Notes: a model not told the origin generated them from the sequence alone. DNA of 64,000 nucleotides from Zerene cesonia (GCF_012273895.1 NW_024045132.1:2604001-2668000); one strand, 5' to 3'. Positions 12,928 through 26,369 are shown, counted from the stretch's first letter. A program made the numbers and translations.

Positions 12928-14179
12928 TTAGCATGATAACCATTAAGAAGTAAAAATAATCAAAAATTCTATGAATTCCATAGTACATAGTGGATAATAT
13001 TTAGAATTTAGTGGTAAGGACATTTTATAATTCAAACAAAGATTGATCACAAGATAATATATTGCTCAAAGTCAATTTTTAAACTTTTTTCTTTTATAAT
13101 AAGAATACATATTTATAAACATTTCATTACGATCTCATCTAGCTTGTTACTCTTGCCGTTATTTTCACTAACAAGGTATGTTAACTGAAACTGATAATAA
13201 AAATTTAACAGCATCTCTTTAAGCACTTGTATTAGAAGATATATTTTTCAGTATATTTAGCTGACTTTGCTTGGGAATCATAGTATTATTAATGATTGTA
13301 TATTCCACTTTAAAGTCATAATTTATTCAGTTTCCTATTAAATTCCTCACATATGTTCTGATGATATACAGCTGAAGAGTTTGTTATTGTCCATTTGTAC
13401 GTACTAATCACAGGAACTACAGTCCAGTAACAGTATTTAAAAATTATTTCATACTTGGATGTTGTAAGTGATCCCTGAGTTCTAAGGCTATATAACACCA
13501 CATAGCCTGAGATATTCAGAAGAAATATAATATAATGTTTCACAACTTCACCAACCACAAAAAAAACAAACAACATACGTTTATTTTATAAATCCGTGCT
13601 AATAAGATCTATCTACTCTCTATGTATATTATGTCTATTCTAATATTATCCTATACCAACGAATTGCCAGACTGTAACGTAAAACAATATGTTTACTTAC
13701 GCCGGGTCGGATTTTGACGTGTGTTATAAAAGCAAATAACAATATCTGTCCGTAGGGTAAGCGATTCGTATTTTTTAAATAAATCAGTATTTAATACCAG
13801 TTACACATTTAGTGAAAGAACTTAAAGAGACCAATGATTATTCCTCGAAAAACTCAACACCTAATTTTAAACAGTGCATCTGTTTTGTATTCTTACGGTA
13901 TACGATTAAAAAATAAATGCTATGTTATATTTATCTATTGGAATATATAATATTAAATTAGTGATGTTCATAGGAAAATATTTTTGTCTTTTAATATTTT
14001 TATTATATTGCAAATAAAAAAAATACTTAGTCTCGTCTCGTGGCAAATTTAATAAAAACCTAATCAACTATACTCAAGCCATCAAAGTTTGAACGAATTG
14101 TCTCTGACTTTGGATAAATATTCTTAGAAATAATATAGCGTATATATTATTAATCACTTCCAGCGACCATAATCAGTTT

Positions 14180-14361
14180 CAAAAGTTTGTAAGGATGTGT
14201 GTATGTTTGTTGCTCTTTCACGCATAAACTGCTGAACCGATTGCAATAAAATTTGGTACGTAGACAACTGGACAACTGAAATAACATATCGGCAACTTTT
14301 TATCCCGATATTCCTACCGGATACGGACTTACGCGGGTGAAACCGCGAGGCGCAGTTTAGT
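14180..14361 (+). mobile_element. Helitron-like element, 5' truncated
   Basis: Starts inside AAAAGTTTGTAAGGATGTG and continues with TTGCTCTTTCACGCATAAAC, the AAATTTGGTACGTAGAC block and ACGCGGGTGAAACCGCGAGG. The GC-rich stretch can fold (GCGGGTGAAACCGC). The last bases are a degraded TTAG where an intact copy has CTAG. Its partners are at 11788, 39269 and 41396. Confidence 0.7.
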
Positions 14362-17300
14362 ATTAACATAAATTATTCAGCACTAACGCAGTTCAACTAC
14401 GACTTATTTTAAACATATGCAATTATTAATACAAAAACGTAATCTGACTATTTGCAGCTTCATAATATTTTCCGTAGAATATACATGAATAATCTAATTA
14501 CAAGCTCTGCATTTCTCATATATATTTGCTCGCCGTTCGGTACGGGCTATTTGAGCTAAGTAGTGGAATAAGAACCTCTGGGATTACCTTATCCGCGAAT
14601 GGGCAGAATAAATTCAGAGTTCTTTGAAATAATATCTCGGAAAGCAATAAACCAGTAAGTTAGAACATGCTCCGGAGAAATAGCGGTATAGAAAAGTTTT
14701 CAGCTGCTACCATAAACTGAGGAAAGGTTGAACATATACTGCGATCTGAACCGCACTTATAACAATTTCCATATCGTAAATAAAACAGAATTATACGCAT
14801 GTTTTAATACATTTTACGGTTATCAAAGTTGAGCAAAAGAAAATAATGTTTCTTAACAAAATGAGATTGAAATGTATGATCAATAAAATCAATGAACAAA
14901 TAATAAAGCGAAACGTAGAGCAATTTGTAAACGAGGAAACAAGTAACCGCTCCGCCGCAGTTGACAAATTGCGAACGGTCCAACTGATATTCGGCTCTAC
15001 GCCGTAGATTGGTGATAAGCGACCAATTTGAGGAGGCGCCACGACGGGGTACGGAAGTCGTTATTACAGTAGGCGGTGCGACTGAGCAAATTGCACCCGG
15101 GCACGCCATCTGAACGTGACAGCACTGTCGAACACATTGCTTATTTGAAACGTCTCAGTTTGACATTCGAACTGTATTCGAATTATGAATATCGCACTAA
15201 CACTCGAAACAGTTGTTTATAAATAATGAAAGTTTCTCCCGGGCGAACATGATAAATGTTGAAACGATGAATACTTATTTGTTTCCCTGTTTGATGAAAT
15301 TTAAAACTGTATTCACTCAATGTTTTGTTAACGTTCACGATGGATTATTTTATTTCGCTGTGTGATATGAGTCGAGTTATTGTTTTGATCCAATTTAAAT
15401 CACTAAATACAAACAGAGACATTCATATTAATTTAATACAATTACATATCTGGAATAGATCCGACGTAATTAATATTTTGTTTATTCGATGATTTCTGCT
15501 TAATTTCTCTCCATATAAAGTTTGAAGATTCAGCTTTTTTAAAAAAATATTAGTATTTATTGGTAGGATTTCACAATGAATAGATTGAAGGTTGATCTAC
15601 AACGTAACATATATATACATAACAGCGTTTTATGAAATGTAGATGATTTTCTAATAATAAAGCAAGCTTTTGTTTTTTGATCATTTGTCAATCTATCCAT
15701 TTATGTGTATTTTCTGTCTATTTTTATCCAATCTAATAAATGTCAGGACTGATTTTGACGATACTTTCACTAGCAGATATTGTAATAAGCTCCATGATTA
15801 TTTTTGAAATGCATACTATAAATATGTTTATATCTAAATTGTCGAATCGTAGTGGAAGATGACCTTTATATTACAATCTTCTATTTAGCTTTACTTGTCC
15901 CGCTGTCTGTCTGTGAAAAATCAAATCATTCAAGTTGGAATTGGTTGTTTGTTTGAATAAAATTTTACATGAATACACATATGTATAAAATTGATGCAAT
16001 ATTATGATAATATTTATCTACAATAATATGTGTGTTTATTTGATTGAACTACCTTCATCACTCGAAGGATTTTAAATTGGAAAGAGAAAAAGAGCGAGAA
16101 AGAAGGAGAAAGGTAATTAGTATTATAACTGTACTAACCATTGTACATTTTTATTGTATATCCATTAATTAACTTGTGAATCGTATCTGCGTTCCGCTAA
16201 ACATGTCTCCGTAAAACATTCATTGAATTAATCTACATTATTGTAAAGTAATAACGAAATACCTATATGTAATAATATAAATACATTCTAAAGAAAATCA
16301 ACTATGAACGGGTACGTCAACGATTTCATGTCAATTTAGTATCAAATATTATATGAAAAATCCGATTAACTTAGAAATGTTATTTGCATTTCTATAATGA
16401 TTTATTTTATTTTATACACATTCAAGAAATTTAAATGTAATCGTTATTAATTCACACTATGTAACGATGGTATTATATTGTTTGAAATAATATTATTATA
16501 GTAAATGTTAAGATACTATCTGACGTTTGTTTAGTACATGCCTTTTCTAAACACAGTGGATACAGCCAATATATGCTGGAACGTTCACGTCCACACTCAA
16601 AAAATCTTTAGTCTGAACCAATTTATACCAGTGTATATCTTAAATGTATAATATTCAGTGTTCAAACACACGTTCAAATTTAAATTTCGTGCTGATACAA
16701 TTTTCAAGCACTAAGTTTAATGAAAATTGAAACACATTCTAATATTATATTTGAGTATTCTTCCGGAGCCTCAAAATAATTTTAAGTTCAAATATGTAGT
16801 GTTAGAGCAACACATGCATTTCATTGTTATTATTCACAGTATAACCCACATAGTTTGAACGCTGCAAATCTATAATTAGTTTTACAAAACACTAAAATTT
16901 CGCGCGCATTTTCACTCGCATGTACTTTGATATCGCGCGGTTGCCTTCCACCAAAAAAAATTTATAATTTGAAAATGGTTCACCCCTTTCCAGATTTTGC
17001 CCTTTGACACAAAGAAGCTATGTCTGTTAATTTTTACTCAAACATATCATATACTTAACTTATTGCTAAATAACCTTCTAATCCTCAAATTACGCGATAA
17101 GTTGTATTTCAAAATGCTAACTAATCTAACCAGAGCAAGCGTAAGAAACAACCGTTTATTAACATAACTGATAGCACAAAATCAGACGCTATAGCTATAT
17201 AAGAAACACATAAGAATTCCTTGAATTACAATGTCATAACTTGTTTTTCAGTTCTTATATCAAAAAATTTAAAACACACGAAATATCTCAAATTCTATTA

Positions 17301-18112
17301 CAAAGTATCGAAGCGCGCGAGTTAATCGATGCCATGTTTTAATTAAATTTTTTTTTAAACGTTGTCAAAAATAAAAGCGACCAACTCTGTTCGAGTACAA
17401 AAGACTAGATAACGATTGAAGCTGCATAACAAGTTTTAAATCGGCTTTTCCATAGTAAGCTTTATCCTGTATTTCCTACCTTATGTAATGTTTTCATAGA
17501 TTATTTGCTTCAAAAAGGCATGAACTATTTAGTTTTCCTCTTTTCCTCTTTGCTAAGAAGTCATTGAAAAACATTTTACTAAAATTATTCATGATTAAAT
17601 ATTGTTTTACTAAGGTTTCTTACAACCAAATTACTGAACAAATGAATACTGGACCTAGTTCTTTATTCAAGAATAAATAAATGAATTAATTGAAATCATA
17701 ACAAAACTTGAATAAATGGTTACATTTATTTAATAACAAATAATGTCCCTTTTCACTCCCACGTTAATTTTAAATGATCGCACTTAAATTCTATTATATA
17801 TTTAAATTTGAAAAACGTAAAATCTTCAAACAAAACACTTAGCATCGCAGTCATCAAAACGATATACAACACAAAGCTATTACGAAGGTAGCATAATAGG
17901 GCTATAAAATGTAAGAATGTTTTAAGTAGCATTCATATATTTTAATTAAGGCAACGTGCTCAAATCGACATTGATAAGGCAATACGAGCGGTAGACGGTT
18001 ACTCAGACCGGCTCGTTTTATTTCACATAATAACATATTAGGAAAAGCCCCGAGGCTCGCGGTTCGTACGTCGCATATTTTCGTTCCCGTGTAAATAAAA
18101 CTCCACTGCAAA

Positions 18113-18628
18113 ATGACGGCACGAAACTACCGCAACTTTTTACATTTAAATTATTTTACAACCGCATTTGTACTACATTGTTACATTATTCGGTTGAAGC
18201 ATTACATGTTACGTTTAAATTCCACATACATAGAAGTATGTATGAGGTATAATATTATAATCTTAACAAAATTTTCTTTAAAATTAAATGAAGATACCTC
18301 TTTCTCCATTCAGTCGGGCGAAGGCGTACAAAAATTACAAAAATTAAAACGCACTGTTGAAGTCATTTTAGTACAAACCTTAAGTTCTTCAAAATTTGTT
18401 AATTATCATTTTTTCTTTATTTTAATAGTTACCCCAAAAATTCATTTACTTTCCCCAGGTATACTTCCATGGTTTTGTCTGAAAAACCAGTGTTGCCGTA
18501 AAACTATGTATATGCTGACTCACCAGCTCCTTTCGGTGATCAAAACGCTGCAGACCAGTCATTATGTATCACTCTCTGTTGATTGTAACGTTTTTTGTAA
18601 AGTAGGTTTGAGTTATGTATTGTGCTGA
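18113..18628 (+). other. Doubtful 171-codon open frame
   Basis: An ATG in a good insect context (CAAAATG) opens a 171-codon frame. By a rough estimate from the AT-rich composition, a frame this long is unlikely by chance in this non-coding stretch. Against coding are a composition rich in Leu, Ile, Tyr and Phe, as random AT-rich DNA gives, no recognisable domain, and no clear flanking gene structure. A possible splice acceptor (TTACTTTCCCCAG) ends at about 18459 within the frame. I do not recognise the product and do not call it a gene. Confidence 0.15.
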
Positions 18629-18859
18629 AATAATTGTTATCCTGTCTATTTTTTCTCTTGTATATGTGATCTCTAACAAACGTATGTAGTTTTTATTACA
18701 GATATAGATTTCAAGAAGGTTGCATCGAACAGTTCTTAACGATCCGTCGAGAGTTGTGTTATGTGCGTTCATAAAAGAGCCTATTGTATTTAGCGGAGTA
18801 CCGCAATACTGTCTGTAACAATCAAATGAAAAACTCATTATGGTAAAGCAATAAAGCTA

Positions 18860-19062
18860 TCGAGGGGAGTCGGTTGCAGTGCGACCACGCTCTTAAAGTA
18901 TTTATAGGTAGACATCGCGGCAGACAGCGGGGCATGGAGCCCTTGAGCAAGCTACCCTTATATCATCTACGGGCGGGCGGCCGCGGTAATGAGGGCGAGT
19001 TGCGTAATTTACGACTGACCCCCTCAAACCCCTGAGGGGCTAAGAACCCACCGCGATGCAAG
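18860..19062. other. GC-rich island of unknown nature
   Basis: About 200 bp of markedly GC-rich DNA sits in an AT-rich setting. It includes GGGCGGGCGGCCGCGG and a hairpin, CCCCTCA/TGAGGGG, near 19021-19040. No long frame or tRNA fold is apparent. It could be a decayed element, a CpG-type regulatory patch or a conserved non-coding sequence. Confidence 0.4.
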
Positions 19063-21599
19063 TGTTTGAAGTTTTTCCGCATGCTTAGTCGGACACACCT
19101 AGGTTTGTTGAACTACCCTTCGATTTTCAAAGGGTACGCGCTACGCTGCATACATAATTTCCTGACAAATGACTTCAGCACTAAACTTTGTTTTTATTTT
19201 AATTTGCAAAACCTTTCACATTCTGCGGATACTCTTTTATGTACAGTTAAAGCAAGTTTAGTCCCTCAATACAGTAGAGGTATAACTGTAAAGTTTTATA
19301 TCTATCTCACGAACTAGTAGCGCTTCAAATTGGCCCGTATGCTACGGACGTGCTACGGCTACGCGGCGCTACGCTAATGCTACAAAGCGATGCCTTACTC
19401 CTGTCAACTGTTTAACTATTAAAGTTTATCTTTGCACAGCATTTTCAATAGTAATTACAATATGGTATCTACATATTGAATATACAATAAAATATTAAAA
19501 AGGTTTTCTTACACAATTTTATTCACCGCTTTTACTTGAAACTGAATATTTATAAATTGAAGATCTCATTCATGAAGAATAGGTTATCATTGAGTGCAAG
19601 AGAGAAATCGGTACAGCCGTTTTAACAAATATCCATGTGTAATTAATTATAACGCTTATATAGTTTAAAGAGATGTCGTACTATAATAACTTAAAAATAA
19701 TACCCTGTAATCGAGTTGAACGGTACACAGACAATTTGCAAGAACTTTTACTATTTCTTTAAATAGAAAAGCTATGAACTTAATAAAAAGTTTACTTCAC
19801 TCTAAATCACTATGCCTAAAATTGAGGCGTAGAATGTTTACATCACTCCTCAAAATTTTAGTTTCAATTGCTGTCCACTCATCTTATCTAAAAAGTTTCA
19901 TTTAATAATATACTATTGCCTTCCTATACATAGTTATTACATAGTTTATTGATCTAACTTTTCCGCCCACTTAGTTTATAAAGCATATTGAGTTTGATTG
20001 GTGTTTGTTACCAACTGACTTCCTTAACTGCACACATTTCTATTATGTTCAATACTTATCTCAATATCGTTTCTCATTATATGATAAATATTTCGATGTT
20101 TACCAAACATGAAAATAATCAATCTCATTATCAATTCTATAATATTAAAATTTTATTTCTTAAATCATGTCTCTTTAATGTAATACAAGCAAACCAGCTT
20201 ATCGATCGAAAAAATTTGACAAATAAAAAACGAAAAAACTGATACATAATCTTAAACAATACGGGAAAGAGTGCACTCGTTTTGCTTTTATTTACTAAAG
20301 TCGCATAACATTTTAATTTCTTAAGAGTTATTTGGAGTATTTTCATACATTAATAAAAACTTAACACTGCTACACATCATAAATTGCTAAATTCAATTGC
20401 CTAAACCTCCGTGAAAATTGAAAACGTTTCCAATCCAATAAACCAAAGCACGAAAGCTCGTGACAAACTGTTAAAATATTCAGAGCTCACATTAAGTAAA
20501 CGTTAAAAGCCGTAATTACGACAGTTCAACACTATTTACCTCTAATAGAGTGCCGTTAAAACTGATGAGAAAAAATCGGCGCTCCATTATATAACATTAA
20601 ATGACGACTTCCTCTGTGCCGCCCTGGCGCGGCTGAGAGATCTTATCATTATGAGTTATACGTTGCCCAACGCGTTAGCATATCATTTCAAACTTATGTA
20701 AATCGAGATTTGAGTGATATCCGAGACACGATTTAATGTTATTCATTAACGAAATTAACGCGTTAACTGAAACTGTATATTATGCAGAATAATTAAACAG
20801 TGCTATGAGGTTATTTGTAACGCAGTATTAAAAGTAATTTGAAATTTAATATTGGTAGGTGCATCACAGAAATATTTAAAACAATCTACCAAAATATATG
20901 TTATCTACTATTGGTAAAGCATGGTGTATAGACATAAATATTACCAATTAATTACTCTTCTTTTCTCCATTTTACATTTCGTAATTTTTATTGCATTAAT
21001 TTATCGTCTAAATTTTCACTAGAAGTTTGTCCACAAAGAAAATTATTAGATTATCATATTCAATTTAAATGAAACATAATCCTCCTACCGGGCAATCCAA
21101 CAAGAAAGAAAACACAAAACATCACCCGCACTTAGGACGACGAGGTGACTAGTGGAACTTGGTACTTTTATTTATTCTGTGGTAAACTAGCTTTTCATTG
21201 CCCATCCGCTATGGAAAGGCGGTAACCCTAATCATTTGTCAAATCAACAGAAATATATGCGTGGGAACTCACAGATTGATGGAGCGTTCTAGATTGAATT
21301 ACATCTCCGAATAACCTGACGAGGGTGTAATATTCCATGCGGGTACTGCTTCTAGAATAATAAGGTTCTGCAGAGCAAAGATGTTGGATTTTGTCGGCAG
21401 ACGTCCGTTCACGTTAAATTTTCTGTTAAGTATACAGAACTGGTAGGTTACTTTCGTGAAAAGGTGGACAAATAATTTTTTGGTTCTTAATCTTTTACGA
21501 ATTTAATACTTAACAAAATTTTAATAGTTATAATAATTAAGTGCATGGTTCATGTAGTATAAGAATGAATACGTAAATTTTAGTTGTATTTTGAATCTA

Positions 21600-21725
21600 C
21601 TTCAAAAAAGGAGGAGGTAATCAATTCGGCTGCAATTTTTTTTTTGTTTTGTTCCTCAGAACTTTCGACTGGGTGAACCGAATTAGATGGTTCTTTTGTT
21701 ATTTAAAAGCTGGTTTAGTTCAGAT
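21600..21725 (+). repeat. Dispersed repeat, GGTTCTCAATT family, copy 3
   Basis: AAAAAAGGAGGAGGTAATCA, CAATTCGGCTG, a T-run, TTGTTCCTCAGAACTTTCGA, CTGGGTGAACCGAATTAGAT and GGTTCTTTTG follow in the family order. It is the best-preserved copy in the window. Confidence 0.55.
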
Positions 21726-22297
21726 AATTTAAAAACGGTTTAATTTCTTGCCTAAAAAGAGGGGTGTCGATTCTCAAAGCGATTTATTTTTTTAAAATTA
21801 TTTATACATTCTTATCTAAACTCTACTTTTCATTACTATAAAATAGCTTTGCTGCAACATTCTAGCGGGATATAGCTGGTTACGCATACTGATTGGATGT
21901 TGAAACTTTAAAAGAATCGTCACCTATGATACATATAACAGTAGACCGTTTTTGATTCTGCGGTAAGGAGCTAGTTTGCTATATAATTGAATTTCATACT
22001 TCAAAGCGTTTAACCAATGTGGGAGCACGCTCTTTGTAACTGCAACCGAACTAATATCTCCCCGTACTTTATACGGATAACCCGTTCTGAAATGTGGTGT
22101 AACTTGGACTTGCCGCAATATTCGGGCAATATTAATATCACTTGCCAAAAATAAACTTGCATTTTGCACATGTAGCACGCGACGTTTGGAAGATAGGAGT
22201 GGTTAATAACACAAGTCCTACAGGTAGCAAAAGTGACAAAACTTTTTCAAATGGAAGGTCCATTTATCAATTGATCGTTTATATTTATAATCTCACT

Positions 22298-22504
22298 TCA
22301 CACCTATATTATAAATGTGAAAGTTTGTTTGTTTGGATGTTTGTCCATCAATAATGGTGAACCTGCAGAACCGATTTTGAAGTTTGGTATACAGACAGCG
22401 TATGGGCTGACTTGGGTGATACGATAGTTTTTATTCCGATAAGATGCTCCCTTGGGATAAAGCAGGAATTTCGATATCCGGACGGAGCCGGGACGAACGT
22501 CTAG
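22298..22504 (+). mobile_element. Helitron-like element, second family
   Basis: Begins TCACACCTATATTATAAA, carries GTGAAAGTTTGTTTGTTTGG, the CAGAACCGATTTTGAAG and TTTGGTATACAGACAG blocks, and ends GACGAACGTCTAG (22501-22504) after the GC-rich ATATCCGGACGGAGCC. A TC start, a GC-rich subterminal part and a CTAG end fit a non-autonomous Helitron of a different family from the 39269 copy. Confidence 0.65.
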
Positions 22505-23457
22505 TTAACAATAAATTGAAATACAAATAAAGGCATTTTTGCTGAAGTTTAAGAAGTATTTTTACAGTGTTATTGGTAATTGCTGATAATTAATTTAACT
22601 AAAATTTGAAGAGAATTCAAAAAATAGAATATTTCACAAATACAGTGGCTCTGTATTGTGCATGACGTGAATATTGACCAAGCTGTTAACAACACACCCA
22701 TGAGTTAAAAGCTACCTTCACCTATAATACTTCTGCTCCTCGCCTAAACTGACCACACTTAGGTACCTGGGTTCCATTGCATGAGGTGCGGAACCAAAAG
22801 TGATTAATATATCGAACTATGTTATCCGTAACAGAGAGCGTCCATCAGGTAGTTAACGTGGCATGAGCGAACCGTAATCAGATCATTTAACAATGCCAAA
22901 GCCGTCTCAAATCATTTAAGCTACGATTAATACCACTAATGTATGTTAACAGTACTGCTTCGATCCAAACATTCTAAATTAATACGTTAAATTCGCGTAG
23001 GATTATGCCGCGTTTGTTTAAATCGATAAAGGAAATTAATAGTCTAAGCATGTGCTTACTGAGCTCCTAAACTAGATGTTGCATATTCAATGAGTGATTT
23101 GCGTAGGCAAGCAATCGCTTATACACATAACATAATTTACGTGCCACTGCTCAATATCTCGTATAAATATCATGAAAAATGACAAGAATAGAAGAAGAAG
23201 GATACGTTTCTATGTATGAAAATGAAGCCCTATTTCCTTCGGTCACGCCATCGCGCAAGAACGGCTCGACCCATCCGATAGTTTTTTGTTGTACCTGTTA
23301 TTGACAGACGGCTGATGCGAAATAAAAACTTAAGCAATTTATGCGATTTTAAGAATAAGAAATTAAGAAAACTAAACGTTTTACCTTCAGCCGTATGACT
23401 GGTCATCGCGTCGCTGTTTTATGAAAACGGAACAGCATCTGTCAAGTCAGCTAATAT

Positions 23458-23641
23458 ATTAGCTGTAATCCGCGGCGTCCCTTGCCTGGTACCCGGGTAA
23501 AACGTATCCTATGTCCTAATCCAGACTATAATCTGTCTCTGTACCTAATTTCATATAAATACGATAAGCTGGTTTCGTGCAGACATCCACACATCCATCC
23601 GCCCATTCATACTCACCAACTGTCGCGTTTACAATATAAGT
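23458..23641 (-). mobile_element. Degraded Helitron-like element
   Basis: On the minus strand it runs from near 23641 (TATAAGTAG) to the GC-rich AATCCGCGGCGTCCCTTGCC region and a degraded TTAGCT at 23458. The GTACCTAATTTCATATAAAT block matches the partner at 57015-57190 in layout. Confidence 0.5.
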
Positions 23642-23684
23642 AGAAAACATATACACATAAAATGTATTGTAATTGTTTAATGGT

Positions 23685-23880
23685 TTTCATCATCATCATC
23701 ATCATGAGCCCATATCTGTTCCCTTTACTGGGACAAATGCCTCCTGGCTTCAGGAGGGTTCACAACATAATCCACCACGGAGCCCAATGCAATTTGACAC
23801 ATGTCACATGTCGTCGAACTTCTGATTCTTGGACTTGCCGGTTTCCTCACGATGATTTTCCTTCACCGGTTATTTATAGT
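23685..23880 (-). repeat. SINE, 5'-truncated copy with (CAT)n tail
   Basis: The left edge is a (CAT)n run, the 3' microsatellite tail of a minus-strand element. The rest (TGTTCCCTTTACTGGGAC, AATCCACCACGGAGCC, ATGTCACATGTCGTCGAAC, TTTCCTCACGATGATTTTCC) matches the complete copy at 39970-40276. The tRNA-like head is absent, the usual 5' truncation. Confidence 0.75.
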
Positions 23881-24078
23881 TTCAATGTTGTTTAAAGACT
23901 ATATTCCATCTTAACTATTATTATGATGAGAATAAACACAAGCAAATACATGGAACTCGTATTGTAGCCCTCTTTAAATATTGTTCATAAATCTGTCGAA
24001 ATATTCCGAACTGCGTCGAATTGCCGTATAAATAAATACATATCGTACTTACCATTAGTAATTACATATTGCCATGTA

Positions 24079-24110
24079 AAGCACACGGATTTTATAAAGT
24101 CCGTGTGCTT
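24079..24110. repeat. Perfect short hairpin
   Basis: An 11-bp perfect inverted repeat, AAGCACACGGA (24079-24089) and TCCGTGTGCTT (24100-24110), has a 10-base loop. It has no T-run after the stem and no neighbouring gene, so its function is unknown. Confidence 0.6.
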
Positions 24111-24652
24111 ATTAAGCGTATAAGCTTGCACGATATATAAATTGATGTAGCATCACTATATCTCGCTATAGAAAGCTTAAGAATGTTAATAGTTATCCAA
24201 GTGTTAACGGCCTAACAAATCATAACAGAATAATGAAAAGATATAACCACGATGTGTCATCTATTTCATGTTTTGCAATTCATGAAGAAATTATTTAAAA
24301 TTTCGTTCACCTCTTCTATTCTCTGTAATAATGATTATAAAATCGACTGTCTGACACAGCTTCTTAATACAAATATCTTTAACTACACATGAATAATATT
24401 CATTAGAAAATGATGTTTTTTGCCCGGGATATTTTTGAATTAATTAAATAAACAAAACTCAATAAAAAGCTTTTCTACAACATTTATTTTATAAACTAAA
24501 TATAATTTCCAACATGTGCTACTCGCTACTTAACTGAAGCCTGCATATTGAAGAGTTTTTAGCCTTGAAGCTCTAAAGCATTTTAAATAAAATATAAAAG
24601 TACCGAATATAGGATTCGGTTATGCAACATTAAAAACATTTCCTAATATGAG

Positions 24653-24900
24653 ACCTACTAATATTATAAATACGATAGTAACTGTATAACTGTCTATCGG
24701 TTTAACTGTATATCTCTTCAGGACTAAACCACTAAACTGATTGGGATGAAATTTGGAACAAAGATAGCTTGAGACCTGAGAATGAACATAAGATAAGTTT
24801 TATGTTGGAATAGACAGAAACGGTAATGAGTACCGACCTTTCATAATAAGAATACAAAACGCGAACCTTTCCTTAGAATGAGCGGGCGAAGCTGCGGGCA
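24653..24900 (+). mobile_element. Helitron-like element lacking its CTAG end
   Basis: Starts ACCTACTAATATTATAAATACG, with CAGGACTAAACCACTAAACTG and ATGAAATTTGGAACAAAGAT inside. It ends in AGCGGGCGAAGCTGCGGGCAG, a GC-rich foldable segment typical of the Helitron 3' end. The terminal CTAG is missing. Confidence 0.55.
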
Positions 24901-25039
24901 GGATGATACTATTCAATGAAATTGCCAATCCTGAAAAGAAATTGTGTTTAATATTTAGTTTATGTATGTGTAAGTTTGTTAAAAATGTTTATATTTGTGT
25001 AAGTTTGTTAAATATGCGTCTATATGAAATGTATCATCT

Positions 25040-25152
25040 ATGTCACTCAGTGAAGTTGCAGCTTTCTATGGTGAAATCGGTCCATTGGTTTTCCGTGAAA
25101 GCGTTACAAACATACCAAAATACAAAAGTTCCCTCTTTAATATTAGGGTAGA
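25040..25152 (+). repeat. Dispersed repeat fragment (AATCGGTCCA family)
   Basis: GTTGCAGCTTTCTATGGTGA, AAATCGGTCCATTGG, GCGTTACAAACATACC and TTTAATATTAG form the layout of a common lepidopteran repeat 3' portion. Related fragments lie at 12770-12927 and 62435-62605. Confidence 0.5.
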
Positions 25153-25487
25153 TCAATAACATGTACATAACCGATTTAACATACGCAGACATTTCAATAT
25201 TATAAAAGCGTAATGCTATAAATCCTAAGCCTAGCTAAAAGACAGACTATTTTTCTTATATCAGCCAAAATGGCAGACGTAACAATCTTACGACAAATGA
25301 GTTTGAAATTCTATCACATTATTTACAAGATTTTCGATACGCGACGGTGTCAACAAAAATATGATATTATGTATGCAATTTTGTTATTGTAATCCAATAC
25401 TATCTTAATCCCATATTATTTGGATATGAACCAAAAGTTGACTAGCGTTGTATTTACTAAGTACATATTACATTTTACCGACGTTAA

Positions 25488-25575
25488 CAAAAACGAAGGA
25501 GGTTCTTAATTTGAATGTACTTTTAAACTGTGTAACTCCGAGTATTTTTAATTATGTCATTTTGTCCCATTTTAA
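25488..25575 (+). repeat. Dispersed repeat, GGTTCTCAATT family, copy 4
   Basis: ACAAAAACGAAGGAGGTTCT and TAATTTGAATG match the 5' block of the family; the remainder has diverged. Confidence 0.35.
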
Positions 25576-26185
25576 AATCTGGAGTCGTGCTACGTCGAAA
25601 AAAAATATCATATAGATATCAATGAATTTCCAATAACAACAAAAATATTGAAGTGTGTGCAATTCAAAAATATGAAACCGTGATAAAATCACATTCCGGC
25701 ACTATTCAGTTCATTAGCAATTTCAATTAATTTTTCTCACTTAATCGATTGTTTCGCGCCAGAACAAAGCAATTACAACACTGAAACGTAACCGATAGCA
25801 ATTAATTTGTTTTCGCCTCGGCGAGCAGTCCTGCGAACTCTCCCTTTATAACCGTCAATCCAACGCCTTTCATATTAAATTGCTGTAATGAATTTCACGT
25901 TTGTAAACTTTCGCAAACATCGAATTCGGATTCTTATAAATTTTCTCCTACAATAAAGCGACAATGTGATGCCATAACAGGATGCGAACCACTGTCGCGT
26001 AGTTTTGTTTCAGTGTTACAATTTTATTTGGTTAAAAAATTTGTTATAGTCATTAAGTGTACGGCAGATGTCAAATTATACTGTTATTGTTCAACAAATA
26101 GTAAGTCAATCTTAAGCCCATCATTACACATGCTTTCCATTCACACCACGAGTATTACGCAATCGTTGTAAAATAAACGGTCACA

Positions 26186-26369
26186 TCACTACATAGTATA
26201 AAATAAAGTCACTTTCCGCAATTTGTGTGTTTGTATGTTTGTATCTTTAAACAACAGATTTTGATGAAGTTTTATTAATAGATACAGTAATTCAAGAGGA
26301 AAGTTTATATGTATAATAAAATCCATTCAATTACTCAGTAACGCGTACGAAGCCGCGGGCAAAAGCTAG
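26186..26369 (+). mobile_element. Helitron-like element
   Basis: Starts TCACTACATAGTATAAAAT, continues with TCGCTTTCCGC-like TCACTTTCCGCAATTTGTG and AACAGATTTTGATGAAG, and ends ACGAAGCCGCGGGCAAAAG plus CTAG (26366-26369). The 3' GC-rich segment followed by CTAG is the Helitron signature. It is non-autonomous. Confidence 0.65.

Noticed and set aside
23688..23706. Stand-alone (CAT)n microsatellite
   Set aside because: It is the 3' tail of a minus-strand SINE, as the complete copy at 39970 shows.
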